A DNA stretch of 64,000 nt, taken from positions 2,123,285 through 2,187,284 of the forward strand of contig NZ_KB912877.1 of NCBI RefSeq assembly GCF_000383855.1, written 5' to 3'. Made by a program: the position numbers and the translations under genes. Shown here piece by piece: positions 9,206-19,300 of this stretch. The first letter of the stretch is position 1. Each line of letters starts with the position of its first letter. Source of the stretch: Methylobacter marinus A45. GTDB lineage: Bacteria; Pseudomonadota; Gammaproteobacteria; Methylococcales; Methylomonadaceae. The notes under the pieces are model-generated. The model worked only from the letters and a program-made list of their open reading frames with translations, ran no database searches and had not been told where the DNA came from.

Positions 9206-10569
9206 AACTATCCTGTTTCAAAGCCTATGATATTCGCGGGCGTTTGGGTGATGAGCTCAATGAAGAGATTGCCTACCGCATTGGCCGCGCCTATGCGCAG
9301 CATCTAAGCGCCAAGCGTGTCGTCGTCGGAGGCGATATCCGTCTCACCAGCGAGCCTCTCAAGCAGGCTCTGGCCAATGGCTTGATGGATGGCGGTGCCG
9401 ATGTGATCGATATTGGCATGACCGGCACTGAAGAAGTGTACTTTGCCGCATTCCATCTGGAAGTAGACGGCGGCATCGAAGTGACCGCCAGCCATAATCC
9501 CATGGACTATAACGGCATGAAGCTGGTGCGCCGCGATGCTCAGCCTATCAGCGGCGATACGGGGCTGAAGGCTATTCAGGCACTGGCCGTAGCTAATCAG
9601 TTCGAACCGGCAGCCGCACGAGGCACGCTGACCCGGCAATCCATTCTCGCCCCCTATGTGGAGCATCTGCTGACCTATATCGATGCCACCGAATTGAAAC
9701 CGCTTAAACTGGTCGTCAATGCCGGCAATGGCGCGGCCGGCCATGTCATTGATGCGATAGAGGTAGTATTTAAGCAGCAAGGCATCCCGGTCACTTTTAT
9801 CAAAGTCAACCATGAGCCCGACGGCACTTTCCCGAACGGCATTCCCAATCCCTTGTTGCCCGAAAACCGTGCCGCGACGGCGCAGGCCGTCAAAACACAT
9901 CAAGCCGACATGGGCATAGCCTGGGACGGCGACTTCGACCGCTGCTTTTTGTTTGATGAAAACGGCGATTTTATTGAAGGTTATTACATCGTCGGCCTAT
10001 TGGCAGCCGCTTTCCTGGCTAAACACCCCGGCGAAAAAATCATCCATGACCCGCGCCTGACCTGGAACACGATTGATGTTGTGACGCTTAAAGGAGGCAT
10101 TCCTGTCCAGTCCAAAACCGGTCACGCCTTTATTAAGGAACGCATGCGGGCTGAAAACGCCATTTACGGCGGTGAAATGAGTGCCCACCACTATTTTCGC
10201 GATTTTGCCTACTGCGATAGCGGCATGATTCCCTGGCTGCTGGTGGCCGAGTTGATTTGTCATAGCGGCAAACCGTTATCGCAATTGGTGAATGAACGCA
10301 TTCAGGCCTACCCATGCAGTGGCGAAATCAACTACACAGTCACTAATGCCAATGCGGCTTTGCAGACAGTGCGCGATCACTATGCGGATTCGCAAGCACT
10401 CGTGGACACGACTGACGGTCTCAGTCTGGAATTTGCGGATTGGCGACTCAACTTGCGCAGTTCAAATACCGAACCGCTGCTGCGCTTGAATATTGAAACC
10501 CGATCCAATCAGTCAATCGTACAAAAAAGACTGGCCGAAGTCGAATCACTTATACTGGAAAACGCTTGA
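9202..10569 (+). CDS. manB: Phosphomannomutase
   Basis: 455 residues of the alpha-D-phosphohexomutase family, CpsG/ManB branch. It interconverts mannose 6-phosphate and mannose 1-phosphate between the two ManC activities. Motifs are KAYDIRG at the N-terminus, [11 protein letters not shown] with the phosphoserine S97, the magnesium loop [17 protein letters not shown] for sugar recognition, and RSSNTEP in the phosphate-binding C-terminal domain. It overlaps manC by 4 bp and the following wzm by one base (TGATG), so the run manC-manB-wzm-wzt-methyltransferase is one tightly coupled operon. Confidence 0.95.
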   Translation: MKLSCFKAYDIRGRLGDELNEEIAYRIGRAYAQHLSAKRVVVGGDIRLTSEPLKQALANGLMDGGADVIDIGMTGTEEVYFAAFHLEVDGGIEVTASHNPMDYNGMKLVRRDAQPISGDTGLKAIQALAVANQFEPAAARGTLTRQSILAPYVEHLLTYIDATELKPLKLVVNAGNGAAGHVIDAIEVVFKQQGIPVTFIKVNHEPDGTFPNGIPNPLLPENRAATAQAVKTHQADMGIAWDGDFDRCFLFDENGDFIEGYYIVGLLAAAFLAKHPGEKIIHDPRLTWNTIDVVTLKGGIPVQSKTGHAFIKERMRAENAIYGGEMSAHHYFRDFAYCDSGMIPWLLVAELICHSGKPLSQLVNERIQAYPCSGEINYTVTNANAALQTVRDHYADSQALVDTTDGLSLEFADWRLNLRSSNTEPLLRLNIETRSNQSIVQKRLAEVESLILENA

Positions 10570-11363
10570 TGTTCGGAATGTTGTTTGCCGCATGGCGCTA
10601 TCGCTTTTTCATATTTTCATCCATTAAAACCGAGCTACGAACTAAATTTGTGCGTAGTAAGTTAGGTGGTCTTTGGATGATTCTGCATCCGCTGTCACAA
10701 GTGCTGATTTTTGCCTTTGTGTTGTCAGCCGTATTATCAGCCAAACTGCCTGGCATCGATAATCAGTATGCCTATGCTATTTATCTAATGTCAGGTACTC
10801 TAGGCTGGTCTTTATTTGCCGAAATTGTTAACCGCTGCCTGACGCTGTTTGTCGACAATGGCAATATCCTCAAGAAATTGGTATTCCCAAGGATTGCCTT
10901 GCCACTCATTGTTACCGGCAGCGCTTTAATTAACAATAGCCTGCTTTTTGTTGCCATTCTTGCGATTTTTGGTGTGCTGGGGCATATACCCGGTGCTGAG
11001 GTTTTTTGGCTGCCCGTGCTCATGGCCGTCAATATTGCTTTGGCACTTGGGTTGGGCCTGGCTCTGGGCGTGCTCAACGTCTTTATGCGCGATATTGGGC
11101 AAATTATGCCTGTCATTATGCAATTTCTATTTTGGTTCACGCCTATTGTTTATATGGCTAACATTATCCCAGATCAATACCGGAGCTGGCTTGAACTTAA
11201 TCCACTGATTCCCATCGTCACGGGTTACCAAAACGTTTTGTTATACAACCATGCACCTGATTGGACCAGCTTGGGCACAATTGCTCTTGTTTCAATCGCT
11301 TTGCTTGCTTTTGCCTTGATGCTGTTTCGCAAAGCCAGTCCTGAAATGGTGGATCAATTATGA
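10569..11363 (+). CDS. wzm: ABC-2 type polysaccharide exporter, permease subunit
   Basis: 264 residues from the ATG at 10569, which overlaps the manB stop. An in-frame TTG one codon upstream is less likely. It is an integral membrane protein with about six hydrophobic segments. Its N-terminus has the amphipathic KTELRTKFVRSKLGGLWMIL stretch typical of Wzm/KpsM permeases, and it also carries the FVDNGNILKKLVFPR loop and the FTPIVYM segment. It forms the inner-membrane channel that moves undecaprenyl-diphosphate-linked glycan to the periplasm with Wzt. Its stop overlaps the wzt start by 4 bp. Confidence 0.93.
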   Translation: MFGMLFAAWRYRFFIFSSIKTELRTKFVRSKLGGLWMILHPLSQVLIFAFVLSAVLSAKLPGIDNQYAYAIYLMSGTLGWSLFAEIVNRCLTLFVDNGNILKKLVFPRIALPLIVTGSALINNSLLFVAILAIFGVLGHIPGAEVFWLPVLMAVNIALALGLGLALGVLNVFMRDIGQIMPVIMQFLFWFTPIVYMANIIPDQYRSWLELNPLIPIVTGYQNVLLYNHAPDWTSLGTIALVSIALLAFALMLFRKASPEMVDQL

Positions 11364-12595
11364 GTGGCGAATTGCACGTACATAACCTGGGGAAATCTTA
11401 CCGTCAATGGGGCAGCGAATGGCGGCGGGTGGTTTCGTGGTTTTTGCCATCCCTTTTGCCACATGAGGAGCACTGGGTGCTCCAAGATGTGAGTTTTTCC
11501 ATAGGCCCTGGCGAAGCGGTCGGTATCATTGGTCAAAACGGTGCCGGCAAAAGCACTTTGCTCAAGCTCATTACTGGCACTACCAGTCCCACGCAAGGCC
11601 AAGTGCAGTTACGCGGTCGCGTGGCGGCAATTCTGGAATTGGGCATGGGCTTCAGCCCTGACTTGACAGGCCGGCAAAATGCTTATCATTCCGCCGGGCT
11701 TATGGGTTACAGCCAAGCTGATATCGAAAAAATGATGCCCGAAATTGAGGATTTTGCTGAAGTAGGGGAGTACTTTGATCAACCAGTGAGAACCTACTCC
11801 AGCGGTATGCAAATGCGTGTGGCATTTAGCGTAGCAACAGCTTTTAAACCCGACTTGCTCATTGTAGATGAAGCTCTCTCAGTGGGAGATAGCTATTTTC
11901 AGCATAAAAGTTTTAATCGTATACGTCAATTCAGGGATGAAGGGGTTTCTATCATGCTCGTCACTCATGGCATGGGGGATGTCCGCACATTGTGTGACCG
12001 TGTCATTTTGTTGGACAAAGGGCGAGTCCTCAAAGATGGATTGCCTGATGAAGTTGTCGATTATTACAATGCCCTTATCGCAGAAAAAGAAAACACTAAA
12101 CTTTCTGTTGAGCAGCGGCGGCAGGATGGTTGGTTATTTACCAAATCCGGTACGGGTGATTGCAGCATTGTCCGGCAAGAGTTGCAGGATGCAGAAGCTC
12201 TTAGTCCAATACAAGTCTGTCGTGTAGGCCAAAAACTGAAACTGGTGATTGATGTAGAAATTCGTAGCCCTATTCCATCCTTGGTGCTTGGATACATGCT
12301 GCGAGATCGGCAAGGGCATGTGGTGTGGGGCACGAATACTTGGCACACTAAACAATGCTTGCAAGATATACGCGAAGGTCAACGAGTACGGTATGAGTTG
12401 AACTTCATATGCTCATTAGGCATTGGGACTTATGCCTTTACCTTTTCGTTATCCAGTACAGATACACATTTAGTAAACAATTACGAATGGTCCGACAACG
12501 CATTGGTCTTTGATGTGATTAACGCTGATAGACCCACGTTTATTGGTTGTAATTTTATTGAAGCAGAAATTCGGACAGAGGTTCATCCGCAATGA
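11360..12595 (+). CDS. wzt: ABC exporter ATPase with C-terminal glycan-binding domain
   Basis: 411 residues, much longer than the roughly 250-residue ATPases of exporters that lack substrate selection. The ATPase domain (about 1-250) has Walker A GQNGAGKST, the signature YSSGMQMRVAFS and Walker B LLIVDEALS. The C-terminal part (about 285-411) is a beta-rich domain like the Wzt carbohydrate-binding domain of E. coli O8/O9a, which recognises the modified non-reducing end of the finished chain. A segment with the same GTN/YxF layout occurs in the sulfotransferase at 25295. It is followed with 4-bp overlap by the methyltransferase expected to make such an end. Confidence 0.95.
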   Translation: MSGELHVHNLGKSYRQWGSEWRRVVSWFLPSLLPHEEHWVLQDVSFSIGPGEAVGIIGQNGAGKSTLLKLITGTTSPTQGQVQLRGRVAAILELGMGFSPDLTGRQNAYHSAGLMGYSQADIEKMMPEIEDFAEVGEYFDQPVRTYSSGMQMRVAFSVATAFKPDLLIVDEALSVGDSYFQHKSFNRIRQFRDEGVSIMLVTHGMGDVRTLCDRVILLDKGRVLKDGLPDEVVDYYNALIAEKENTKLSVEQRRQDGWLFTKSGTGDCSIVRQELQDAEALSPIQVCRVGQKLKLVIDVEIRSPIPSLVLGYMLRDRQGHVVWGTNTWHTKQCLQDIREGQRVRYELNFICSLGIGTYAFTFSLSSTDTHLVNNYEWSDNALVFDVINADRPTFIGCNFIEAEIRTEVHPQ

Positions 12596-14370
12596 TTGAA
12601 AACACAAATCCAGAAATCGATGTCGAAGTTCTTATGCAGCGCATCCGTGCCGAGGTGGCCCTGCGCAAAGCGCGGAGCCAGTCTGTTACCTTAGATACGC
12701 CGAAGATTACAAAAACAGCGATACCGACCGACATAAATGTGAATAATATCATTGAACGTATCACGTTATCAAAGCTGCCAGAAACTGCCGTCAGACTGAA
12801 GCAAAAAGAACGATATACGGTTACCGATTTTCTAAACTTTCACGACGAAGATTTCGTCCGCAACGCCTTTCACGGCATTCTTAGGCGTGACGCGGATGCA
12901 GGCGGCTTAATGCATTACCTGACTTCACTGCGTAATGGTTCGTTATCCAAACTGGAAATACTTGGCCGTTTGCGATATTCACGCGAAGGTAGGATATATA
13001 ATGTCCATATTAGCGGGTTGCTTTCTAGGTTTGCTATAAAAACCGCATATCGAATTCCAGTTTTGGGCTATATCTTGTCATTGGCCAATTTTTTTATTCG
13101 TTTGCCAGTGTTTATAAACAACTGGCAGCGCTTTGAAGCGTTCGTTAATCAGCAGGAACGAGATCAACGAGCACAAATGAATCGGGTAATTACACAGATC
13201 GAGGATTCGTTTCAAATTGTGCAACAACGTAGCGCTGAGAGGTTCAGGGCAATAGATGATAATTTAGTAAAGGCAAATGCCGGCGTAGATGATATTCGTC
13301 GACTCGTTTCGAAAAAAACGGATGTTGTCGAGTTCAGAGCGTTATCAGCCCAACTCGCTGAAAGTTTGGCGCAGAAGGCAGACGGTACGCAGCTCACAGA
13401 GTTGGCGGCCCAACTCGCTGAAGGTTTGGCGCAGAAGGCAGACGGTACGCAGCTCACAGAGTTGGCGGCCCAACTCGCTGAGGATTTGGCGCAGAAGACA
13501 GACGGTACACAAATACTCGGTGAGCTTTCTGAGATCAGGCAAGAAATTCTTGGCAACAAACTCAATATTTTAGACCAGCAGCGCCGCTTAGCATTGCTTT
13601 TGGAAGAAGCACGCAAACGTCTACCAGCACCGATCACCCAAAATCAGATTGAAGCTATAGTGGCTGAGGAAGATCATCTGCTTGATGCCTTGTACGTCTC
13701 ATTCGAGGATAATTTCCGTGGTACGAGAGAGGATATCAAAAAACGCTCTGAAATCTATGTGCCTATAGTGCGTGAAGCTCAGGCTGGAACAAAGGTTGCA
13801 TCAATTCTTGATATCGGTTGCGGACGTGGTGAATGGTTGGAAGTGCTTGGCGAAAATGGCCTAGTGGCTAAAGGCATTGATCTCAACCGCATCATGGTTG
13901 CCCAGTGCCAGGAACTAAATCTTGACGTATCAGAAGCTGAAGCAATCACTTATCTCCGTAGTCTTAAATCCAATTCACTTGGAGCTGTAACTGGAATTCA
14001 CATTATCGAGCACATCCCTTTTAGGCGATTAGTTGTACTGTTCGATGAAGTGTTACGAGTTCTCAAGCCAGGCGGTGTAGTCATTTTTGAAACCCCAAAC
14101 CCTGAAAACATAATCGTAGGTGCCTGTAATTTTTATTTCGATCCAACACATTTAAATCCATTGCCACCGCTAATGGTCCAGTTTTTAGCCGAGGCAAGAG
14201 GATTTGTTAGAGTCGGGATCAAGCGCCTAAGTACTAACCGCAATCATAGATCGCTTGTTACTTTGAATGCGGATGAAAGCTGTGCAGAGAAGATCAACCC
14301 CATTATTCAAATAGCTCAAGATAGTTTCTTTTGTGCACCTGATTACGCTATTGTGGCTTATAAGTCTTAA
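12592..14370 (+). CDS. Coiled-coil SAM methyltransferase, candidate glycan chain terminator
   Basis: 592 residues, three regions. Residues about 70-145 resemble DUF4214 (FVRNAFHGILRRDADAGGL). A hydrophobic stretch follows (about 145-175). Residues about 180-345 are helical and charged, with a 20-residue unit (AQLAESLAQKADGTQLTELA) repeated nearly three times at 253-306. Residues about 375-592 are a class I methyltransferase with ILDIGCGRGEW (405-415), VTGIHIIEHI and LKPGGVVIFETPNP. In E. coli O8/O9a, WbdD joins a methyltransferase to a coiled-coil ruler, caps the chain and fixes its length for Wzt. This gene is coupled to a Wzt with a glycan-binding domain. The domain order differs from WbdD and no kinase domain is seen, so the role is inferred. 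Confidence 0.75.
   Translation: MIENTNPEIDVEVLMQRIRAEVALRKARSQSVTLDTPKITKTAIPTDINVNNIIERITLSKLPETAVRLKQKERYTVTDFLNFHDEDFVRNAFHGILRRDADAGGLMHYLTSLRNGSLSKLEILGRLRYSREGRIYNVHISGLLSRFAIKTAYRIPVLGYILSLANFFIRLPVFINNWQRFEAFVNQQERDQRAQMNRVITQIEDSFQIVQQRSAERFRAIDDNLVKANAGVDDIRRLVSKKTDVVEFRALSAQLAESLAQKADGTQLTELAAQLAEGLAQKADGTQLTELAAQLAEDLAQKTDGTQILGELSEIRQEILGNKLNILDQQRRLALLLEEARKRLPAPITQNQIEAIVAEEDHLLDALYVSFEDNFRGTREDIKKRSEIYVPIVREAQAGTKVASILDIGCGRGEWLEVLGENGLVAKGIDLNRIMVAQCQELNLDVSEAEAITYLRSLKSNSLGAVTGIHIIEHIPFRRLVVLFDEVLRVLKPGGVVIFETPNPENIIVGACNFYFDPTHLNPLPPLMVQFLAEARGFVRVGIKRLSTNRNHRSLVTLNADESCAEKINPIIQIAQDSFFCAPDYAIVAYKS
13348..13508 (+). repeat. In-frame 60-bp tandem repeat inside the chain-terminator gene
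   Basis: Exact 60-bp period, about 2.7 copies: units begin at 13348, 13408 and 13468. Units 1 and 2 differ at one visible base, and unit 3 diverges towards its end. The unit encodes 20 residues, so copy-number change keeps the frame and lengthens or shortens the helical segment by 20 residues per unit. Near-identity at DNA level indicates recent duplication. Confidence 0.9.
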
Positions 14371-14542
14371 TTTTATTTATAAAAACAAAGTTATAAAGTT
14401 ATATTAAGAATATTCGGATGGGCATAAATTTTTGTTACCACAATTGCAGTAACACTCACTAGTACTACAGTTGTAATTTCAGGGATATTGATGTTGCCCG
14501 CACAGTCTAATGTGTTTTTGATCGTAAGCATTGGCGAGGTGA

Positions 14543-15703
14543 ATGATGAATGCGATGGCAAAGCAGTTCGTGACCCAGGCGGCGAACTGGCAATCGGAGC
14601 TGCAGACCTGGTTTGTCAGAATAGGCCGGCACTTTGGCCGGCAGGCCATGCGGCAACGGGCACTGGATTACGTGACGGGCTTGCTCAGCCCGGTTGAGCG
14701 CAAAACCAGCTGGCAATTGTCGGAAGCGGTCAAACGACAGACGCCCTATAGCCTGCAGCATTTGCTGGACCGGGCACGCTGGGATGTCGATGCGGTGCGT
14801 GATGACGTGCGGACGTATATGATTGAGCATCTGGGCGAGCCCGATGCCGTGCTGGCGGTCGACGAAACCGGCTTTATCAAGAAAGGCCGACATTCGGTCG
14901 GCGTGCAGCGCCAGTACAGTGGCACGGCCGGGCGCATTGAGAACTGCCAGATTGGCGTGTTTCTGGCCTATGCCAGTACGCGGGGGCGTGCGTTGATGGA
15001 CCGCGAACTGTATTTGCCCAAGGAGTGGGCTGACGACATGGTCCGACGGGCTGCCGCGAAAGTGCCTGAAGCAGTCGACTTTGCCACCAAGCCGCAGTTG
15101 GCGCAGCGCATGATCGAGCGAGCCGTTGCCGCGCAGGTACCGTTTGCCTGGGTCACTGGCGATGCCGTGTATGGTGACAACCGCAGCCTGCGCGCATGGC
15201 TGGAACAGCAGGACCTGCACTTCGTGCTGGCGGTGGCGAGCAACCAATACGTGTGGCCGGACTCGACCGGCCAAAAGACCGTGGCCCAGCTGGCGGCCAC
15301 GGTCCAGCCGCAAGACTGGACCAGGCTGTCGGCGGGCGATGGCGCCAAGGGGCCGCGTTGGTATGACTGGCTGAGGCTACCTTTGCTGTCCTGGCAGATG
15401 CCGGGGGAACGCTGGCTGCTGCTACGGCGCCGGTTGACTGATGGGGAGCTGGCTTATTACGTATGCTATGTACCGCCTGGCACGGACCTGCAGACAATGG
15501 TGCGGGTAGCAGGCACGCGCTGGACGGTGGAAGAGTGCTTTGCGGCGGCCAAGGGCGAAATCGGGCTGGATCACTATGAAGTGCGCAGTTGGCACGGCTG
15601 GTACCGACACATGACCCTGGCAATGGCCGCGTTGGCGTATTTGGCGGTGTTGTGCCGCCATGAAAAAGACGCGTCATCGGCAAAAAAAACCGGAAACTGC
15701 TGA
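14543..15703 (+). CDS. IS701-family transposase (main frame)
   Basis: 386 residues in this frame. It is a DDE transposase with AVDETGFIKKGRHSVGVQRQ, containing the first catalytic aspartate, the WVTGDAVYGDN segment with the second, and the RWTVEECFAAAKGEIGLDHY motif with the glutamate. All match the IS701 group. GAGGTG precedes the start, and ATG codons at 14546 and 14552 are alternatives. The frame ends early at KKTGNC*. The normal IS701 C-terminus continues in another frame at 15660-15905 after a run of eight A (15682-15689). Expression may need frame restoration, or the copy may be disabled. Confidence 0.9.
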   Translation: MMNAMAKQFVTQAANWQSELQTWFVRIGRHFGRQAMRQRALDYVTGLLSPVERKTSWQLSEAVKRQTPYSLQHLLDRARWDVDAVRDDVRTYMIEHLGEPDAVLAVDETGFIKKGRHSVGVQRQYSGTAGRIENCQIGVFLAYASTRGRALMDRELYLPKEWADDMVRRAAAKVPEAVDFATKPQLAQRMIERAVAAQVPFAWVTGDAVYGDNRSLRAWLEQQDLHFVLAVASNQYVWPDSTGQKTVAQLAATVQPQDWTRLSAGDGAKGPRWYDWLRLPLLSWQMPGERWLLLRRRLTDGELAYYVCYVPPGTDLQTMVRVAGTRWTVEECFAAAKGEIGLDHYEVRSWHGWYRHMTLAMAALAYLAVLCRHEKDASSAKKTGNC

Positions 15704-15905
15704 GCAAGCAAGCCTGGAAGCAGCGGCAGCTCTGATCCCGTTGACGGTACCGGAAGTGCGCAAGCTGTTGTGGCAATGGCTGTGGCGGCATCCGCCGAGA
15801 ATCATGCATATCGTCAACTGGTCGCTATGGCGAAGACGCCATCAAGCCGTTGCCCGTGCCTGCCATTACCGACGACGCAGGGAGAAAAATAATCTACAAC
15901 TGTAG
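15660..15905 (+). pseudogene. Transposase C-terminal segment in shifted frame
   Basis: This frame encodes LTVPEVRKLLWQWLW and WSLWRRRHQAVARACHYRRR, the expected C-terminal end of IS701 transposases, and runs to the right inverted repeat. Relative to the main frame it needs skipping one base at or near the A8 tract. Reading seven rather than eight A would fuse the two into one protein of about 450 residues, the normal family size. Explanations are transcriptional slippage on the A tract, an inactivating insertion of one A, or a homopolymer sequencing error. Confidence 0.7.
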
Positions 15906-15911
15906 TACTAG

Positions 15912-16333
15912 TCGGCTATGACAGGCATAGATTTCAAAATGCTTGGATCTAATTTGTGGCTGATATTAATGGCATCGGTGTAAGCATACCGTAGGGAAAG
16001 TGAACTGAAAGCAAATTGGTTACCATCAAATGCAAACGGTCATTGCCTGCTGAATTTTAGTGAGTATTAATTAGAGGGCGTGTGGTTCGAATATTGATCA
16101 ACTAGTTATAAGGCCAAAGCTGGTAGTGGAAAAGAGTCATATTCACCGCCGAAGGCTTTATTAAAGAATCGACAAGCATCGTATCAATTTCAAGTTGGAC
16201 GCGCCGATTGACACAATAGAATTTATTATCCCGAGAACAACTATTCCTCAAATGCCGACAGCCGGAAGCAGGGGCTAAGCTTAATAGCATTTAAAATTGT
16301 AGATTAATCTCTCCATAACCAATGATCTGATAT
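15912..16333 (+). other. Spacer right of the insertion sequence
   Basis: About 420 bp. I see no convincing gene, repeat or terminator here. Short open frames on both strands lack ribosome-binding sites and family resemblance. It contains the upstream region of the glycosyltransferase gene at 16334. Confidence 0.4.
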
Positions 16334-19300
16334 ATGAATATTCTCCTTTGTAACGAAAGATTTCTGTTTCGCTTCGGTGTTGACCGATTGCTGATATTGC
16401 TTGGACAAGGTTTGAGAGATAGTGGTCATCGCATTTCGGTCATGGCTAATAAATTTGATCAGCCAATTGTCGAGGAATTTAGTGAAGAAATAATCTCTGT
16501 TCCTGAAGGAGGAGATAGTTATCTCAATCTCAACGAATTTACAGCTCAGTGGTTGGATGCTAACTGGGCTATGCTCTTTGATGAAGATAGGCATCCGGAT
16601 GTTGCAGTGATTGGGGGCTGGCCTTTTTTTGCTGCTATTCCAGTGTTTGAACGTCACGGTTGCCGCACCGTTTTTATAGATTGTGGCGCTGTTCCAATAG
16701 AAGGTTTTGATGAGGGCGGAAAAATTACGCAGGAAAAATTGAGAAATTTGCGTAAAGAATATATGCCACAACTATCGTTAATTGCACCGATTAGCCACTT
16801 TATTGCTAATTCACAAAGCAGTGCCGATGCAGGGTCGGTTTCAATTGAGCCGATTCTTTTGGGTGCGGATCACATGTCGAAGGCTCTTTGGCGTTTAGAT
16901 AGTATTAAGCTAGCGAATCAACTTGGGATGAGTATCGCAAATCAAATTATTGAAAAAAACCGAAAGAAAGGTGGAAAAACGATACTGAATCTTGGTCGCT
17001 GGGAACCCGGTTGTTATAAAAACTCTGAGGCTATTTTCAAATTTGTGGATGAAATTGTGCCACATCATTCACAAATTTCTATCCTGATTCTCGCTGACCA
17101 GAAACTGACAAAAATACCAGAGTACTATCGTGACAAAGTTATCCCTATTGGTTTTCCAGACGATGCCGAATTGCAAGCTATTATGGCACAGGTCGACCTT
17201 GGTGTATCAGTATCGTTATGGGAGGGGTTCAATCTGCCGCTGGCGGAAATGCAGTGGCTTGATAAACCTGTGTTGGCCTTTAACATTGGAGCGCATGCCG
17301 AAGTTGTTATTCATCCGTGGTTCCTGTGCCAGGAAATGGCAGAAATGGGAATTAAAGCCATAGAGTTGCTGGAGGAGGGGGGCGGGCCTGACCGCGAAAC
17401 GCTCGATTATGTAAGAGAGCGCTTTCATGCAGATTTTCGGTGGCAGGCAGTCGTGAAACGATACAATGCCATGCTCAAACGAGTTGTTATGGGTGAGCGC
17501 TTTCAGGCAATTACTGTTCTCGTCGATGTAACTAATGCCAGTCGTGACCCGGCAAACTCAGGTGTAATCCGAGTGACACGGCGGCTCTGTCGGGAATTGC
17601 AACAGTTCTGTCAGCCTCTGTTTGTTGCCTGGGGAGGAGAGGATCAAGGCTACGTTTTTCTAACGCGCGCCGAGTATCGCCAACTTTCGCAGTTCAATGG
17701 ACCGAATATCGGCACACAAGCACCTTGTTCGCCAGATGGTGCGCGACTATCGCTGACTGATGCGGGAGTACTCAATTCGGGCGCATCCACTTGGTTGCTA
17801 CTAACTGAGACGATTCAGGAAGTCAATGGCCAACATATTCGAAACTATGCCAAGCGGTCAGGGATCTGGATCGGTGCTATTTTCTATGACGCCATCCCAA
17901 TTATCCGCCCCGAACTTGTGATGGACGCAATCACTCGTAACAACCACGCCCATTATATGAAAGGCTTGGCGCATTGCGACTTGGTTATTCCCATCTCGCA
18001 ATTCTCTGCACAGTCTCTTCGTACATTTTGGGCAGCAGAGGGATTAACGGGATGTGAGATCAAACCAAATTTGCTACCCGGTGAATTTGGCGGGGCGGCG
18101 AGAGTGACAGACGCTGAGAATAGAGCTTTTCCAAAAAAAATCGACTTACTGTGCGTATCCACTTTGGAGCCACGAAAAAATCACCGCAAACTGATCGAGG
18201 CCATTAAATTATTTGCTCATCAACATCCTGAAGTTGACTGGAGTTTGACGTTGATCGGCAATCGCTACGCCGGCGGCAACGATATTGCTGAATTCGTTGA
18301 GGAGGCATGCCGCGATAATTCCCGCATCAGATGGCTGGGCATCGTTGATGATATACGCCTGCACCAGGCTTACACAGAATGCACCTTCACAATTTATGCC
18401 TCGGAAATTGAGGGCTTTGGTATGCCGATACTCGAAAGCATCTGGCATGGTAAGCCTTGTATTTGTCATGAGATGGGTGTTATGTCTGAATTAGCGGCTG
18501 GTGGTGGCTGCTTAATGGTCGACGTAATGAATATTGAAAAAATGGCTGCTGCCATTGGTGAGTTAGCGACAAAACAATCACTTTACGAACAGCTGACTCA
18601 GGAAGCAATAACGCGTCCCATTAAAACGTGGGAGGAATATGCGCACCAATTTTGGAACGAATTGATTAACCATTCTATCCTGCAAGATGACACTGTAAGC
18701 ATATGCAATATTGAAGGACAATTTATAGAAAAGAACCAAACAGTATCAGCACCGACATGGCTGGATGTTCTTTATCAAAGCTGCTTAACTCAAGAGTGGC
18801 AGATGAACGATTCTGAACGCCTTGGATTGGCGGCGGTGTTACAGCGCCTAAATCCTAATTGTGCAATAGAAATTGGCACTTATCGGGGCGGTAGCCTCTC
18901 TCTCATCTCTCAATACGTAGATAACGTCTTTTCGATTGACATCGATCCAAGCATCCCAGAAAAATTCAACCAGTTTGACAATGTTAGCTTTTTTACTGGG
19001 TCCAGCCATGTGATTATGCCGATGCTGCTGCAGGAACTGGACAATGCTCAAATGCCAGTTGAGTTTGTTTTGATTGATGGTGATCACTCTGCGGCGGGCG
19101 TCAAACAAGATATTAATATAATGTTGAATTATATTCCAAAGAAACCACTAATCGTCATGATATACAATGGATTTAATCCTGAATGCCGCCGGGGAATGTT
19201 GGAGGCCGACTGGCAGAAATCACTTTATGTTCAATACATCGATCTTGACTTTATACCTGGCCGCGTGATTGAGCATGGTAACAATGATGCAATGCAGGGA

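Larger units (their letters stand above)
14463..15907 (+). mobile_element. Complete IS701-family insertion sequence
   Basis: 1445 bp. The inverted ends are TACTACAGTTGTA (14463-14475) and TACAACTGTAGTA (15895-15907). CTAG flanks both sides (14459-14462 and 15908-15911), matching the 4-bp YTAR-type target duplication of IS701 elements. It carries one transposase region whose end is frameshifted (see below). It is visibly more GC-rich than the surrounding glycan genes. It sits between the candidate terminator gene and the 1024-residue glycosyltransferase, so it may separate what was one operon. Confidence 0.9.

Noticed and set aside
9304-9903. 199-codon open frame on the minus strand
   Set aside because: Antisense to manB, whose motifs are unmistakable on the plus strand.
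14507-15313. 268-codon open frame on the minus strand
   Set aside because: It lies entirely antisense to the IS701 transposase and follows from that gene's codon bias.
15912-16333. Remnant of a second insertion sequence
   Set aside because: No transposase motif or inverted ends could be made out in any frame.
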